DNA of 64,000 nt from Rhodocyclaceae bacterium (GTDB lineage Bacteria; Pseudomonadota; Gammaproteobacteria; Burkholderiales; Rhodocyclaceae). Below the pieces are notes generated by a model. That model saw nothing but the letters and a program-made list of their open reading frames with translations. It ran no database searches and was not told the DNA's origin. Shown in pieces: positions 20,762 to 30,765 of this stretch. Position numbers and translations under genes: made by a program. The stretch spans positions 62,001 to 126,000 of the forward strand of contig JAHDYG010000003.1 in NCBI GenBank assembly GCA_023383815.1. Reading direction: 5' to 3'. Each line of letters starts with the position of its first letter. The stretch's first letter is position 1.

Positions 20762-21588
20762 ATCTCGTCCTGCAGGGCGACGAGATCCGTATCGAGTCGC
20801 TCGACGCACTCCGGATCGCCTGCGCGGCCAGCCGCGTCGAGCCGATCGGCCCGCACGCCTGGCGTCTGGTCGAGGCCACTCCTTCGAGCGAGGTCGAAGC
20901 GCTGTGTTTTCCGGCCGGGATCGACTGGGCGTGGATTCCCGATGGACGCAGGCTGGCCGATTTCGGCCTCTTCGTCAGCGACATGGACTCGACGCTGATC
21001 AACATCGAGTGCATCGACGAGGTCGCCGACATGTACGGCATGAAGAGCGACGTTGCGGCAATCACCGAGGCGGCGATGCGAGGCGAGATCAACTTCCGCG
21101 AATCACTTGCGCGGCGGGTCAGCCTGCTCGCCGGCCTGTCGGAAGACGCACTTGCGGTCGTCTACGAGCAGCGTCTGCAGCTCAATCCCGGTGCGGAAGC
21201 CCTGCTCGCCACCCTGCGCGCCAATGGAATCCGGACGATCCTCGTGTCGGGCGGCTTCACCTACTTCACCGATCGCCTGAAGGCGCGTCTCGGCTTCGAC
21301 GAAGCCTACGCGAACGAGCTGGAGATCCTCAACGGCCGGCTCACCGGGCGCATCGTCGGGCCGATTCTCGACGCTGAAGCGAAAGCGGCCCACCTGCGCA
21401 CGACGCGTGACCGGCTCGGGCTCGGACGCGATCAGGTGATCGCGGTCGGCGACGGTGCGAACGACATTCCGATGCTCGCCGCGGCCGGCTTCGGAGTCGC
21501 CTATCGTGCCAAACCCATCGTGCATCAGGTCGCCGATTGCCGCATCGACCATGTCGGACTGGACGGGATCCTGCGTCTGTTCGCCTGA
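20758..21588 (+). CDS. serB: Phosphoserine phosphatase SerB
   Basis: 276 aa HAD-superfamily phosphatase for the last step of serine synthesis. DxDxT motif with D75 and D77 (FVSDMDSTLIN), specificity residues IECIDEVADMYG, motif II VSGGFTYF, and motif III/IV VGDGANDIPML. The N-terminal ~65 residues are the shortened domain seen in proteobacterial SerB. Translationally coupled to the DAHP synthase gene by ATGA, an uncommon pairing. The stop lies 12 bases from the convergent AEC transporter gene. Confidence 0.95.
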   Translation: MNLVLQGDEIRIESLDALRIACAASRVEPIGPHAWRLVEATPSSEVEALCFPAGIDWAWIPDGRRLADFGLFVSDMDSTLINIECIDEVADMYGMKSDVAAITEAAMRGEINFRESLARRVSLLAGLSEDALAVVYEQRLQLNPGAEALLATLRANGIRTILVSGGFTYFTDRLKARLGFDEAYANELEILNGRLTGRIVGPILDAEAKAAHLRTTRDRLGLGRDQVIAVGDGANDIPMLAAAGFGVAYRAKPIVHQVADCRIDHVGLDGILRLFA

Positions 21589-21600
21589 TCGGGCAGATCC

Positions 21601-22551
21601 TTACATCAGATCCAGGCTTCTCAGCAGCATCACGCCCAGACTGGTCGTGAACAACGAGCCGAGTGTCGTCAGCGCGACGATGTTCGCCGCCAGCGTCGCA
21701 TTGCCGCCCATCGCCCGCACCATCACGTAGCTCGCCGCGGCCGTCGGCGCCGAGGCCATCAGCATGACGATGCCCAGATCGATGCCGCGAAACCCCACCG
21801 CGAGCGCACCCAGTGTGAACACCACCGGAATCACGACGAGCTTGCCGACGGTGACCTGCAGCGTGTTGCCGATCTCCTCGCGCAGGCTCCGGAAGTTCAG
21901 CGCCGCACCGGTGCACAGCAGCGCGAGCGGCAGCGTCAGGTCGGCAAGGTACTGCGTCGACTGCTGCAGGATCGGCGGCAGGCGCAGGCCGAACCACGAG
22001 ATCGGCAACGCCAGCACGATGCCGATGATGAGCGGATTGGTCACGATGCCGCGCACGATCCGCCAGGCGCCCTGGCGACGCTGCAGTGAGCGGCTGAGCG
22101 TGATCACCGACAGGATGTTGAACACGATCGTGACCAGGCCGAGGTAGAGCGAGGCGGCAAGCAGGCCTGGTTCGCCATACGCATTCACGCAGTAGGCCAG
22201 GCCGATCACCCCCATGTTCGAACGGAAGATGCCCTGCACCACGACCCCGCGGTCGCGCTCGGGCGTGATCCGTGCGCGTGCGTACCATTCGAGCAACAGA
22301 TAGACCACGATCGTCATCACGATGCCGAACGCGATCAGCGGCAGGTTGGCCTGCTCGGTGATGCGCGTCCTCGCGATGCTCAGGAACAGCAAGGAAGGCA
22401 GCGCGATCGTAAACACCATCCTCGTGCCGGCCTCGATGAACGCATCGGTCAGCAGGCCGATGCGCATCAGCAGGATCCCCAGCCCCATGATCACGAAGAT
22501 CGGCCCGGTGATTCCGAACGAGAAGCCGAAGATGTCCAGGAAGGTTTCCAT
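21601..22551 (-). CDS. AEC-family (auxin efflux carrier-like) transporter
   Basis: 316 aa, almost entirely hydrophobic with about 10 transmembrane segments in two five-helix halves, as in AEC/malonate-type carriers; GVIGLAYCVNAYGEPG and LTLPLALLCTGAALNFRSL fit the family. It starts at ATG 22549-22551, 18 bases after the carboxypeptidase gene, and is probably in one operon with it. The substrate is unknown; bacterial members carry organic acids such as malate or malonate. Confidence 0.88.
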   Translation of the reverse strand: METFLDIFGFSFGITGPIFVIMGLGILLMRIGLLTDAFIEAGTRMVFTIALPSLLFLSIARTRITEQANLPLIAFGIVMTIVVYLLLEWYARARITPERDRGVVVQGIFRSNMGVIGLAYCVNAYGEPGLLAASLYLGLVTIVFNILSVITLSRSLQRRQGAWRIVRGIVTNPLIIGIVLALPISWFGLRLPPILQQSTQYLADLTLPLALLCTGAALNFRSLREEIGNTLQVTVGKLVVIPVVFTLGALAVGFRGIDLGIVMLMASAPTAAASYVMVRAMGGNATLAANIVALTTLGSLFTTSLGVMLLRSLDLM

Positions 22552-22569
22552 GCCTGAGTGTCCGCTCGT

Positions 22570-23700
22570 TCAGCGCGATCCGTCCAGGTGTGCCAGGATG
22601 GGATTCAGCATGGCCGCCCCCAGACGCTTGCTGCGCGCACCGTTCCAGCCTGTCTGCCCGTCAGGCAGGTTGGCATTGTCCTTGAATGGCATCTCGAGCG
22701 TCAGTGCGACGCAGCCGAAGCGGTGCGCGATCCACTTGCTCGCCAGTCCGAGCACCTCCTCCCCGAAGCGTCCTGGCACGTAGCCTTCCGCCGTCTGGAA
22801 ATCCGGGCTTGCCGCGGCGAGGGAGGCGATGAACCGCTGCTGCAGGGCCACGCATTCCGGGCGGACGCCGGGCACGTCGTCGGCCGTCGCAAGAAATACG
22901 TACGGCAGCGATTCGTCACCGTGGATGTCGAGAAAGAGTTCGCACCCGCTCTGTTCGATTGCATTGCGCACCAGCAGGACTTCTGGACTGCGCACGGGAT
23001 CGGGTCCGTTCCATTCACGATTGAGGTTGGCTCCTGCGGCATTGGTGCGCAGGTTGCCGCGCACCGATCCATCCGGGTTCATGTTCGGCACGATGTGCAG
23101 CACGGCATGCTCGCGAATGCGGCGCGCGGACGGATCGGACGGATCGAGCAGGCGTTCGAGCAGCCCTTCGACGAACCACTCCGCCATCGTCTCGCCCGGA
23201 TGCTGGCGGGCGATGATCCACACGGGCTTGCGCCCCGGCGCCATGCGCCCGACGATGACACGGTCCAGGTCGCGCCCTTCGACCGTCGAGCCGAGATGAT
23301 CGATGCATGCGAACGGCGACATCTCGGCACGCCCGAGGAGATCCAGGTGGCGCTCGTGCGAATACGGCTCGAAGTAGGCGTAGTAGATGCTGTTGCGCTC
23401 TGGCGCATGCTCGACGATCAGGCAACCGTCCTCGTAGCGGGTGCCCGCCAGGCGAAACCAGTTGCGCCGGTCGTAGGAGGCCACGCAACGATAGCCCGGC
23501 CAGCCATCCGGATACGCCGCGCTGGCGGCATTCTCGAACACCATCCGCACCCGCTGCCCGGCGGCATTCTGCAGCCGGAAATAGAACCATTGGTGGAAGT
23601 CGGCGGCGTTGTCCGGGCGCAAGCGCAGACGGATGTCCTGCGGATCGGCCAGACTCACGACCTCGATTGCGCCGCCATCAAACCCCTGACTGATCTTCAC
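22570..23700 (-). CDS. M14-family (cytosolic carboxypeptidase-like) metallopeptidase
   Basis: 376 aa from a GTG at 23698-23700 with GGGAG five bases upstream; an in-frame longer start would add residues outside the family domain. An N-terminal beta domain (about 1-115) resembles that of cytosolic carboxypeptidases. The zinc ligands are H and E in RQHPGETMAEWF and H in LDIHGDESLPY; the catalytic Glu is in LTLEMPFKD. No signal peptide, so cytoplasmic. Bacterial members of this group have uncertain substrates; eukaryotic relatives remove C-terminal glutamates. Cotranscribed with the AEC transporter. Confidence 0.88.
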   Translation of the reverse strand: MKISQGFDGGAIEVVSLADPQDIRLRLRPDNAADFHQWFYFRLQNAAGQRVRMVFENAASAAYPDGWPGYRCVASYDRRNWFRLAGTRYEDGCLIVEHAPERNSIYYAYFEPYSHERHLDLLGRAEMSPFACIDHLGSTVEGRDLDRVIVGRMAPGRKPVWIIARQHPGETMAEWFVEGLLERLLDPSDPSARRIREHAVLHIVPNMNPDGSVRGNLRTNAAGANLNREWNGPDPVRSPEVLLVRNAIEQSGCELFLDIHGDESLPYVFLATADDVPGVRPECVALQQRFIASLAAASPDFQTAEGYVPGRFGEEVLGLASKWIAHRFGCVALTLEMPFKDNANLPDGQTGWNGARSKRLGAAMLNPILAHLDGSR

Positions 23701-23767
23701 GCGTGCTCCCGAAATCGTTGAAGTAACCAGCGCCAGCGGGCGCTTCGGCAATGATGCGCCCAGATCC

Positions 23768-24538
23768 TCAGGCGCGTCGGCGAAACACCAGGGCATCTTC
23801 CCGCGAGGCCTCCGGCGCGAACGCATAGCCCTCCGCGTCGAACCCCTTCAGGGCTTCCACATCGTCGATCCGGTTGCGGATCGCATGGCGTGCCATCAGC
23901 CCGCGCGCGCGCTTGGCGTGAAAACTGATGATGCGGTAGCGACCGTCCTTCCAGTCCTCGAAGACTGGACTGACGACCTGGGCACCGACCCGGCGCGGAT
24001 CGATCGCCTTGAAATACTCCTGTGAAGCGAGGTTGACGAGCACCGGCACTGCCTCATTCCTCAGAAGCTGCGCCAGCTCGCGCGTCAGAATGTCGCCCCA
24101 GAAGGCGTACAGATTCGCACCCCTCGGGTTCGCGAGCCGGCTACCCATCTCGAGACGGTAGGGCTGCATCAGATCGAGCGGACGCAGCAGACCGTAGAGT
24201 CCGGACAGGATGCGCAGGTGCGCCTGCGCCCAGTCGAGATCCGCTTCGCTCAAGCCCGCCGCCTGCAGTCCGCCATACACGTCGCCATTGAACGCAAACA
24301 CCGCCGGCCGCGCATTGTCGGGCGAGAACGGCCGCGACCAGCTCTCGTAACGGGCGACATTGAGCGCAGCGAGCGGATCGGAGAGCTTCATCAGGTCGGC
24401 CACCTGATCCGGCGAATAGCGGCGCAGGATCCCGATCAGCCGTTCGGCTTCGTCGAGGAAATCCGGTTGGGTGTATTTCGTGGTGGCCAGCGGCGACTCG
24501 TAGTCGAGCGCCTTGGCAGGGGAGAGAACGAAAATCAT
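23768..24538 (-). CDS. yaaA: Peroxide stress protein YaaA (UPF0246)
   Basis: 256 aa from ATG 24536-24538 ([17 protein letters not shown], the exact family N-terminus). Other conserved blocks are [42 protein letters not shown] and [13 protein letters not shown]. In E. coli YaaA limits Fe(II)-driven DNA damage during peroxide stress and binds DNA. It is the first gene of the minus-strand run with the M14 peptidase and AEC carrier, and divergent from the c-di-GMP operon. Confidence 0.95.
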   Translation of the reverse strand: MIFVLSPAKALDYESPLATTKYTQPDFLDEAERLIGILRRYSPDQVADLMKLSDPLAALNVARYESWSRPFSPDNARPAVFAFNGDVYGGLQAAGLSEADLDWAQAHLRILSGLYGLLRPLDLMQPYRLEMGSRLANPRGANLYAFWGDILTRELAQLLRNEAVPVLVNLASQEYFKAIDPRRVGAQVVSPVFEDWKDGRYRIISFHAKRARGLMARHAIRNRIDDVEALKGFDAEGYAFAPEASREDALVFRRRA

Positions 24539-24699
24539 CTGTGGGGAAGCTACGCAGACAGGTCGATCCGGCATGGTAGCAAATCCTGTGTGCCCACCCC
24601 CGCGGGTGCGGTGTGCCCGTCTACACGCGGAAACGATCTTTCACAGGGAACCCGCCTTTGGGTTCCAGCCAGGTTCAGGCCAGCGGCCGGAACTCTGGA

Positions 24700-24728
24700 T
24701 TGATTACACACGCCATAATCGTTACAAT
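24700..24728 (+). promoter_or_regulatory. Candidate sigma70 promoter of the c-di-GMP operon
   Basis: TTGATT (24700-24705), a 17-base spacer and TACAAT (24723-24728), 75 bases before the first gene in the 265-bp divergent gap. Spacing and hexamers fit a housekeeping promoter. Confidence 0.45.
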
Positions 24729-24803
24729 TTCTTGCACTGGTATCGTGCATGCGAAATCCACTCGAACCTTGTCGACCGGGTCGAGGTCGAGGCAAGGTGA
24801 ATA

Positions 24804-25760
24804 ATGGATCGACGTGGTTTTGTACGCGCCTCCCCGGCGCTCGGGCTGGCGTGGCTTCTGGCTGGCTGTAGTTCCGGAAAGCAGATCGGGTTAGGGATTC
24901 ATCCGTGGATCGGCTATGAAACTCTCTATCTCGCCCGCGATTTTGGTTGGCTCCCATCGTCCGTCACGTTGATCGAAGGCGCCACGGCGCTGGATTCGCT
25001 GGGAGCACTTCGAGCCGGACGGGCCGCCGCTGCATGCCTGACGCTCGACGAAGTGCTCCGCGCCCGTGCCGAGGGTGTACCACTGCAGATCGCACTGGTG
25101 TTCAACATTTCGGCCGGCGCCGATGTGCTTCTTGCACGCCCGGAAATCAACGCGCTTTCCGACCTGGAAGGCAAGCGGATCGGGGTCGAACACGGTGCGG
25201 TCGGCGACCTTGTCTTGTTCAAGGCGCTCAAAGCGGCCCGGCTTGACCAAGCCTCCGTGCAGCGCCTGGATCTTCAGATCGATCAGCAGATCAGCGCCTG
25301 GCAACGCAACGAGATCGACGCTGTCGTCACCTACGAGCCGACAGCCAGTCGCATCATGCGCCTGGGCGCACAGCCCCTGTTCGACAGCAGGGCGATGCCG
25401 GATACGATCTTCGACGCGCTCGCCGTCCTCCCGGACCGGGCGCGCGGCGCCAAGTCGGATCTGCGCAATCTCATCGACGCCCATTTCAAGGGCCTCGAAC
25501 ATCTTCGCCTGTACCGCCAGGATGCGATTCACCGGATTGCCGGACGGCAGAACATGGGGGTCGACGAGGTTACCCGGGCGCTCGCGGGCGTTGCCCTTCC
25601 GACGCTTGCGGCCAACCGCTCCCTGCTGTCATCGAGCAACCCGAGACTGACGAAGTCCGCTGCCAGAGTCGGCCGCTGGATGGCGGATGCGAAACTGGTC
25701 GATCACCTTCCGGACAGCCCAGCGCTGTTTTCAACTGAGTGGCTGCCGCGCCATGCCTAG
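24804..25760 (+). CDS. Substrate-binding lipoprotein (NMT1/SsuA-like), no cognate permease
   Basis: 318 aa. Lipobox LLAGC with the lipidated cysteine at C22. The fold-level pattern is that of nitrate/sulfonate/taurine-type binding proteins (HPWIGYETLYLARDFGW, LTLDEVLRARAEG, GKRIGVEHGAVGD). The start ATG 24804 has AAGGTG upstream. No ABC permease or ATPase gene is in the window; instead the gene overlaps by 8 bases with a PhnD-like/PAS/GGDEF protein, so a role in signal detection rather than transport is likely. The ligand is unknown. Confidence 0.88.
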   Translation: MDRRGFVRASPALGLAWLLAGCSSGKQIGLGIHPWIGYETLYLARDFGWLPSSVTLIEGATALDSLGALRAGRAAAACLTLDEVLRARAEGVPLQIALVFNISAGADVLLARPEINALSDLEGKRIGVEHGAVGDLVLFKALKAARLDQASVQRLDLQIDQQISAWQRNEIDAVVTYEPTASRIMRLGAQPLFDSRAMPDTIFDALAVLPDRARGAKSDLRNLIDAHFKGLEHLRLYRQDAIHRIAGRQNMGVDEVTRALAGVALPTLAANRSLLSSSNPRLTKSAARVGRWMADAKLVDHLPDSPALFSTEWLPRHA

Positions 25761-28128
25761 ACACCTGCTACGGTTTCTCGTCGCAACCCTGATGCTGATC
25801 CAGTCCTGCTGGGCTCTGGCGAATCATCATGGAAGTCTTTCGCTCGGCGTCTTTGCCTACCGTCCGAAGGCGGTGCTGACCGAGCGCTTTGAGCCGCTGG
25901 TACGCTACCTCGAGGAGGCGCTTGAAGGCACACGGATCACGCTTCACGTCCTTGACCAGCATGAGATCGAAGAAGCGCTCGTCAACAACCAGCTCGATCT
26001 CTTGCTCACAAACCCGAGCCATTACACGATCCTGCGCAGCCAGAACACCTTGTCGGGTGCACTGGCGACCCTGATCAGCATCGAAAGTGGCCGCGCAACC
26101 GAGGCGCTTGGCGGCGTGATTCTGGTACGTGCCGATCGAAGCGACCTCAACCAGTTGACGGACCTGCGCGGACGGCGCGTGGCCATCCCCGGTCCGAAAT
26201 TCCTGGGCGGATTCCAGACGCAGGCGTTCGAACTGCTCCAGGCCGGCGTTTCGCTGAAGGATCTTGAGATCATCCCGACTGGAGGCCACGACCAAGTGAT
26301 CCAGGCGCTTGCCTCCGGCAATGCGGAAGTCGGATTTGTTCGAACCGGGATTCTGGAGGAACTCCTCGCAGCCGGTCATGAGGAAGCAAGAACCCTGCGG
26401 GTTCTCAATCGCCAGGATCTGCCCGGGTTCCCCTACACGGTATCCACGCGGCTGTACCCGGAGTGGCCGTTCGTCGCCCTGCCCCACGTTCCCGCCCATC
26501 AGGTTCGACGCCTGACGAGCGCCCTGCTGCTGCTCGACCCTGCCCACCCCGTCTCGCGGGCAGCGGGAATCGGCGGCTTCACGACGGCTGCCGACTACCT
26601 GCCGGTCGAACAATTGGCGAGAGCGCTGAGGCAGCCCCCCTTTGATGCCGCACCGACAGTTTCGCTGAGCGATCTGTGGCAGCAATATGCTTACGGGATT
26701 CTCGCCTGTTCCGCCCTTCTACTGGTACTCGGGATGCAGACTACGCGCATCGCGCTCGATGCGCGCCGCCTGCGTCGCGAGCGCGAGCGGCTGAAGGAAG
26801 TGCTGCTCGGCGCAAACGCTGGCAGCTGGGAATGGCACATTCCGAGCGGTCGCGTCATCTGCAATGACCGCTGGACCGGAATGCTCGGCTACACGGCGGC
26901 CGAACTGGCACCGCTTTCCTTCGATCGCTGGAAGGCGTTGCTCCATCCCGACGACGTTTGCCCGTCGATCGAAAGTGTCCAGCAGTATCTTGCGGGCAAG
27001 GAGGATGCCTACGTGTGCGACTTCCGGATGCGCCACAAACACGGAAACTGGATTTGGGTTCGTGCGCGAGGCCAAGCCATCGAACGAGATGGGAATGGTG
27101 TGCCCTTGCGCATGTCCGGCATCCACATGGATATCACTGCGCAGAAAACGGCCGAACGGCAACTGCGTATCGCGGCCAATGCGTTTTCCCACGCCCGCGA
27201 AGGGATCGTGATCACGAACGTGAGTGGCGACATCATCGACGTCAATACCGCGTTCACTGCAATCACCGGGTACGAACGCAGCGAAGTGCTGGGGAAGAAC
27301 CCAAGGCTACTGCAATCCGGACGCCACCCCAAGGATTTCTATGCACAGATGTGGAACCAGCTCAGCCACGATGGCTGTTGGAGAGGAGAGATCTGGAACC
27401 GCAGGAAAAACGGCGAGATCTACCCCGAGATTCTCAGCATCAGCGCAGTGCCCGAATCCGACGGAACGCCCTCAAACTACGTGGCTGTGTTCTCGGACAT
27501 TACCCCGATCAAGCGCATGGAGCAGCAGCTTCAGCACATGGCGTACCATGACCCGCTCACCCAGCTTCCAAACCGCATGCTCTTCTCCGATCGGCTTGCC
27601 AGCGCCATCGCCGGACACCACCGAAGCAAAAAACGGCTCGCCGTCGTCTACATCGACCTGGATGGATTCAAACCGATCAACGATAAATATGGCCATCAGG
27701 CCGGCGACGAGCTGCTGATCGCCCTGGCAGGACGAATGCGCAAGGCCTTGCGCGAGTGTGACACCCTCGCACGCCTGGGCGGCGACGAGTTCGTCGCACT
27801 CCTCACGAATCTCGAGCACTCGGCGGACGCAGTGGTAGTGTGCAATCGCCTGCAGCAAGCGGCCCAGTCCATCGTTCGAGTCGGAAGGGATGCCAGCCCG
27901 GTGAGCGTCTCGGGAAGCATCGGAATCGCCTACTACCCGGAACATGGCCGCGAACCAGCGCTGCTGCTGCAGAATGCGGATGCGGCAATGTATGCGGCCA
28001 AATCAGCCGGCAAGGCGTGCTACTCGGTGTTCTCTCAGGCATGCGATGCCATCTTCCCGACTTCCGGTCCAGACACTTCGGAGGACAGAGGATCGGAGAC
28101 ACCCTGCGCCGAGCACCCGAATCGTTGA
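25753..28128 (+). CDS. PhnD-like periplasmic domain - PAS - PAS - GGDEF diguanylate cyclase
   Basis: 791 aa. The start ATG 25753 overlaps the lipoprotein stop (ATGCCTAG) and opens a signal peptide (LLRFLVATLMLIQSCWALA). A phosphonate-type binding domain (about 28-285: TNPSHYTILRSQ, GRRVAIPGPKFLGGFQ) is followed by one TM helix (about 315-335), two PAS domains with PAC tails (about 350-480 and 480-600) and GGDEF at 676-680. No EAL domain. This is a membrane-anchored sensor-cyclase making c-di-GMP in response to a periplasmic ligand. Confidence 0.92.
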   Translation: MPRHLLRFLVATLMLIQSCWALANHHGSLSLGVFAYRPKAVLTERFEPLVRYLEEALEGTRITLHVLDQHEIEEALVNNQLDLLLTNPSHYTILRSQNTLSGALATLISIESGRATEALGGVILVRADRSDLNQLTDLRGRRVAIPGPKFLGGFQTQAFELLQAGVSLKDLEIIPTGGHDQVIQALASGNAEVGFVRTGILEELLAAGHEEARTLRVLNRQDLPGFPYTVSTRLYPEWPFVALPHVPAHQVRRLTSALLLLDPAHPVSRAAGIGGFTTAADYLPVEQLARALRQPPFDAAPTVSLSDLWQQYAYGILACSALLLVLGMQTTRIALDARRLRRERERLKEVLLGANAGSWEWHIPSGRVICNDRWTGMLGYTAAELAPLSFDRWKALLHPDDVCPSIESVQQYLAGKEDAYVCDFRMRHKHGNWIWVRARGQAIERDGNGVPLRMSGIHMDITAQKTAERQLRIAANAFSHAREGIVITNVSGDIIDVNTAFTAITGYERSEVLGKNPRLLQSGRHPKDFYAQMWNQLSHDGCWRGEIWNRRKNGEIYPEILSISAVPESDGTPSNYVAVFSDITPIKRMEQQLQHMAYHDPLTQLPNRMLFSDRLASAIAGHHRSKKRLAVVYIDLDGFKPINDKYGHQAGDELLIALAGRMRKALRECDTLARLGGDEFVALLTNLEHSADAVVVCNRLQQAAQSIVRVGRDASPVSVSGSIGIAYYPEHGREPALLLQNADAAMYAAKSAGKACYSVFSQACDAIFPTSGPDTSEDRGSETPCAEHPNR

Positions 28129-28195
28129 CCCAGATCATTCGTCCCGGACAATCTGTATCGGATGATTGAAACTCAAACCAGAGGAGTTGGTTTGC

Positions 28196-28609
28196 ATGAA
28201 CATGCTGGATCCTCAATCCAATCCGACCTCAAACGACGCCAACCTCGCCATGCTTATCGACGAAGCGGTGCTGACCGAGCTGCGCGAACTTCTGGGCGAT
28301 GAACTGCAGGATATCGTCGACCAGTTTCTAACCAGTCTGGACGAGGATCTGTGTTCTCTCGCAGATGCGGTGCGGGAACCCGACCTCGACGCCGCCGCAC
28401 GACACGCGCATGCCATCAAGGGCAGTGCGGGCAACCTCGGCCTGAACGCGCTCGCCGCCTGCGCTGCGGATCTGGAGAGACTGTCGCGTGGGGCGGATGC
28501 AGACACGGCCGAAAGAAGCTTCAGTGCGCTGCGCTCCACGGCAACCGCAACCCTTGTTCGCCTGCAATGCATGGGACTTGCCCGGCAAACACCGGAAGCC
28601 GGTTCCTGA
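28196..28609 (+). CDS. Hpt-domain phosphotransfer protein
   Basis: 137 aa, a stand-alone Hpt domain with the phosphorylatable His at H72 (HAHAIKGSAGNLG). The start was set at ATG 28196 because GAGGAG lies 9 bases upstream (28181-28186); an in-frame TTG at 28166 lacks a site. It sits between the GGDEF protein and the REC-GGDEF-EAL protein, and the operon ends with a hybrid kinase lacking its own Hpt, so it is the obvious intermediate for His-Asp-His-Asp transfer. Confidence 0.92.
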   Translation: MNMLDPQSNPTSNDANLAMLIDEAVLTELRELLGDELQDIVDQFLTSLDEDLCSLADAVREPDLDAAARHAHAIKGSAGNLGLNALAACAADLERLSRGADADTAERSFSALRSTATATLVRLQCMGLARQTPEAGS

Positions 28610-28638
28610 GCGATCCGCGTGATCGACATGGAGACGCC

Positions 28639-30738
28639 ATGACGGCCCCTTCCCAAAGCACCGCATCCCCGGCAACCCTGCTGATCGTCGATGATCAGCA
28701 ATCGACCCGCAGCCTTGTAAAGGGGCTGCTGGGGAAGGAAGGCTATACGATCCTCCAGGCCGCGCACGGCGCGGAGGGCGTCGCATTGTTCGAGTCGGCT
28801 CGCCCGGACGTGGTCCTGATGGATGTCATGATGCCGATCATGGACGGATTCGAAGCCTGTCGCAGGATCCGGACTCTGGACCGGAACGAAGGAACTCCGG
28901 TCATCATGCTGACGGGCGCGGACGATCTGGAAGCGGTGCGCGAGGCGTTTGATGCCGGTGCAACCGATTTCGTTACCAAACCCATCAACTGGCCGTTGCT
29001 CTCGCAAAGAATCCGCTATGCGCTGCGCGGCGGACAACTGATGCGCGAAGTGCGGCTGAACCGCGTCCGGCAGGCGTCTGCCCAGCGCATCGCACTGCTT
29101 GCGTTCTGGGGCTGGGATCCGCGGACGGACGAGTTCGAATGGTCTGAAGGCGTCGACGAGCAGACGGCGTGCCCGATCCAACAGATCACCAACGTGGATT
29201 CTCTGATCGACGCATTGGTTGCGGACGACCGCGAGCGAGCCCGCCGAGCGTTCCAGATTGCCGCGACGGGAGATCTTCGGATCGACCTGGAAGTCAGGAT
29301 GCCCTCTGCGCAGGGCGAGCGCGTCGTGCGACTGATCGGCGAACCGGGAACGGAAGGCAGGGATCTGGGCAAGGTCTTCGGTGCCATCCAGAACCTCACC
29401 GACACCCGCAGAACGGAAGCGCTCGTCGATTACCTCGCGCTGCACGACGAACTGACCGGACTCGGAAACCGTCGACTGCTCACGCAGGCCATCGTTCGCA
29501 GCCTGGAGCAACTGCGCGGCACGGGATCCGGGGTGTTGCGGGTGGCATGGATCGACCTGACCCGCTTCCATCGGCTGAACGATGCACTGGGACAAACAGT
29601 CGGCGACACTCTGCTCGTCCAGTTGGGGCAACGGCTCAAATCCCTCGTGGCTGGCGGGCTGGCCGCGCGCGTCGGCGGAGACGAGTTCGCCGTGCTGCTT
29701 CAAGCGGAAGATCCCGACCAGGCCACCTACCACCTCGAACAGCTTGCCGAAGGGCTCGATCAACCGATTCGCATACTCGCCGAGGAAGTCTTTCTCACCT
29801 CCACGATCGGCGTAGCGCGCTACCCGGAAGACGCTGCGGACGCCGAGCGTCTGCTCGCCCTCGCCCAGGAGGCGCAACGACAGGCACGTGGCCTCGGACG
29901 CAGGATGGTGCACTGCGGGGAGTTCGCAGGCCAGGCTCACCGCCCTGCTCTCGAACTGGAAACCTCGCTGCGGCACGCACTGGATCGCGATGAGTTTCAC
30001 CTTGTCTTCCAGCCTCAGATGGATCTGCGCAGTGGGCGAATCGTAGGCGTGGAGTCCCTGCTGCGCTGGAACCATCCCGAGCGCGGCCTGATCTCACCGG
30101 TTGAGTTCATCCCTGTTCTCGAGGAATCCGACCTGATCGTGGCGGTGGGCGAGTGGGTCATCCAGGAGGCCTGCCGACAGGCGCGCCGATGGGAAGATGC
30201 AGGCCTTTCACTGCGTGTGGGCATCAACCTGTCGGCAAGGCAGTTTCACGACCCTCAGTTGTACATGAAGGTAGTCTCGGCCGTCCGGGAACAGCAGGTC
30301 ACCCCCCGCAATGTCGAACTCGAGATCACCGAAAGCCTCGCGATGCAGGATCCGACTCGCGCGATCGAACTGCTGAGTCAGTTTCGCGACCTCGGCTACA
30401 AGATTGCGATCGACGATTTCGGCATCGGTTACTCCTCGCTCGAGTACCTGTTGCGCTTCCCGCTCGATACGATCAAGATCGATCGCGCCTTTGTGATGAA
30501 CATCATCGAGTCGCGCGCGGATCGCGCGATCGTACGCGCCATCACGGCAATCGCACAGACGCTCGGGATCACGACGATTGCCGAGGGCATCGAAACCCTG
30601 CGGCAATGCGATTTTGTCGAAGCACTTGGAGTCACCGAGATCCAGGGATACCTGATCGGCAAACCTCTGCTACCGGACGAACTGGAAAAACTCGTCAAAG
30701 GGTTCCTGCGTCCAGGCAGCCGAACACCCGATCCATGA
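28639..30738 (+). CDS. Response regulator REC-GGDEF-EAL
   Basis: 699 aa from ATG 28639 with GGAG five bases upstream. Receiver at about 15-130 (LLIVDDQQSTR, VVLMDVMMPIMDG, FVTKPINWP). A diverged PAS-like segment follows (about 145-250), starting AFWGWDPRTDEFEW. GGDEF is intact at 346-350 and the EAL motif reads ESL (E472), which keeps the catalytic glutamate; DDFGIGYSSLEYL is intact. Likely the terminal c-di-GMP output of the operon's phosphorelay, with the upstream Hpt as phosphate donor. Confidence 0.93.
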   Translation: MTAPSQSTASPATLLIVDDQQSTRSLVKGLLGKEGYTILQAAHGAEGVALFESARPDVVLMDVMMPIMDGFEACRRIRTLDRNEGTPVIMLTGADDLEAVREAFDAGATDFVTKPINWPLLSQRIRYALRGGQLMREVRLNRVRQASAQRIALLAFWGWDPRTDEFEWSEGVDEQTACPIQQITNVDSLIDALVADDRERARRAFQIAATGDLRIDLEVRMPSAQGERVVRLIGEPGTEGRDLGKVFGAIQNLTDTRRTEALVDYLALHDELTGLGNRRLLTQAIVRSLEQLRGTGSGVLRVAWIDLTRFHRLNDALGQTVGDTLLVQLGQRLKSLVAGGLAARVGGDEFAVLLQAEDPDQATYHLEQLAEGLDQPIRILAEEVFLTSTIGVARYPEDAADAERLLALAQEAQRQARGLGRRMVHCGEFAGQAHRPALELETSLRHALDRDEFHLVFQPQMDLRSGRIVGVESLLRWNHPERGLISPVEFIPVLEESDLIVAVGEWVIQEACRQARRWEDAGLSLRVGINLSARQFHDPQLYMKVVSAVREQQVTPRNVELEITESLAMQDPTRAIELLSQFRDLGYKIAIDDFGIGYSSLEYLLRFPLDTIKIDRAFVMNIIESRADRAIVRAITAIAQTLGITTIAEGIETLRQCDFVEALGVTEIQGYLIGKPLLPDELEKLVKGFLRPGSRTPDP

Positions 30739-30765
30739 ACCCGCATCAAGACATTGCGCAAACCT

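Noticed and set aside
28166-28195. Upstream TTG start for the Hpt protein
   Set aside because: The ATG at 28196 has GAGGAG at good spacing; the TTG has no site and adds no domain sequence.
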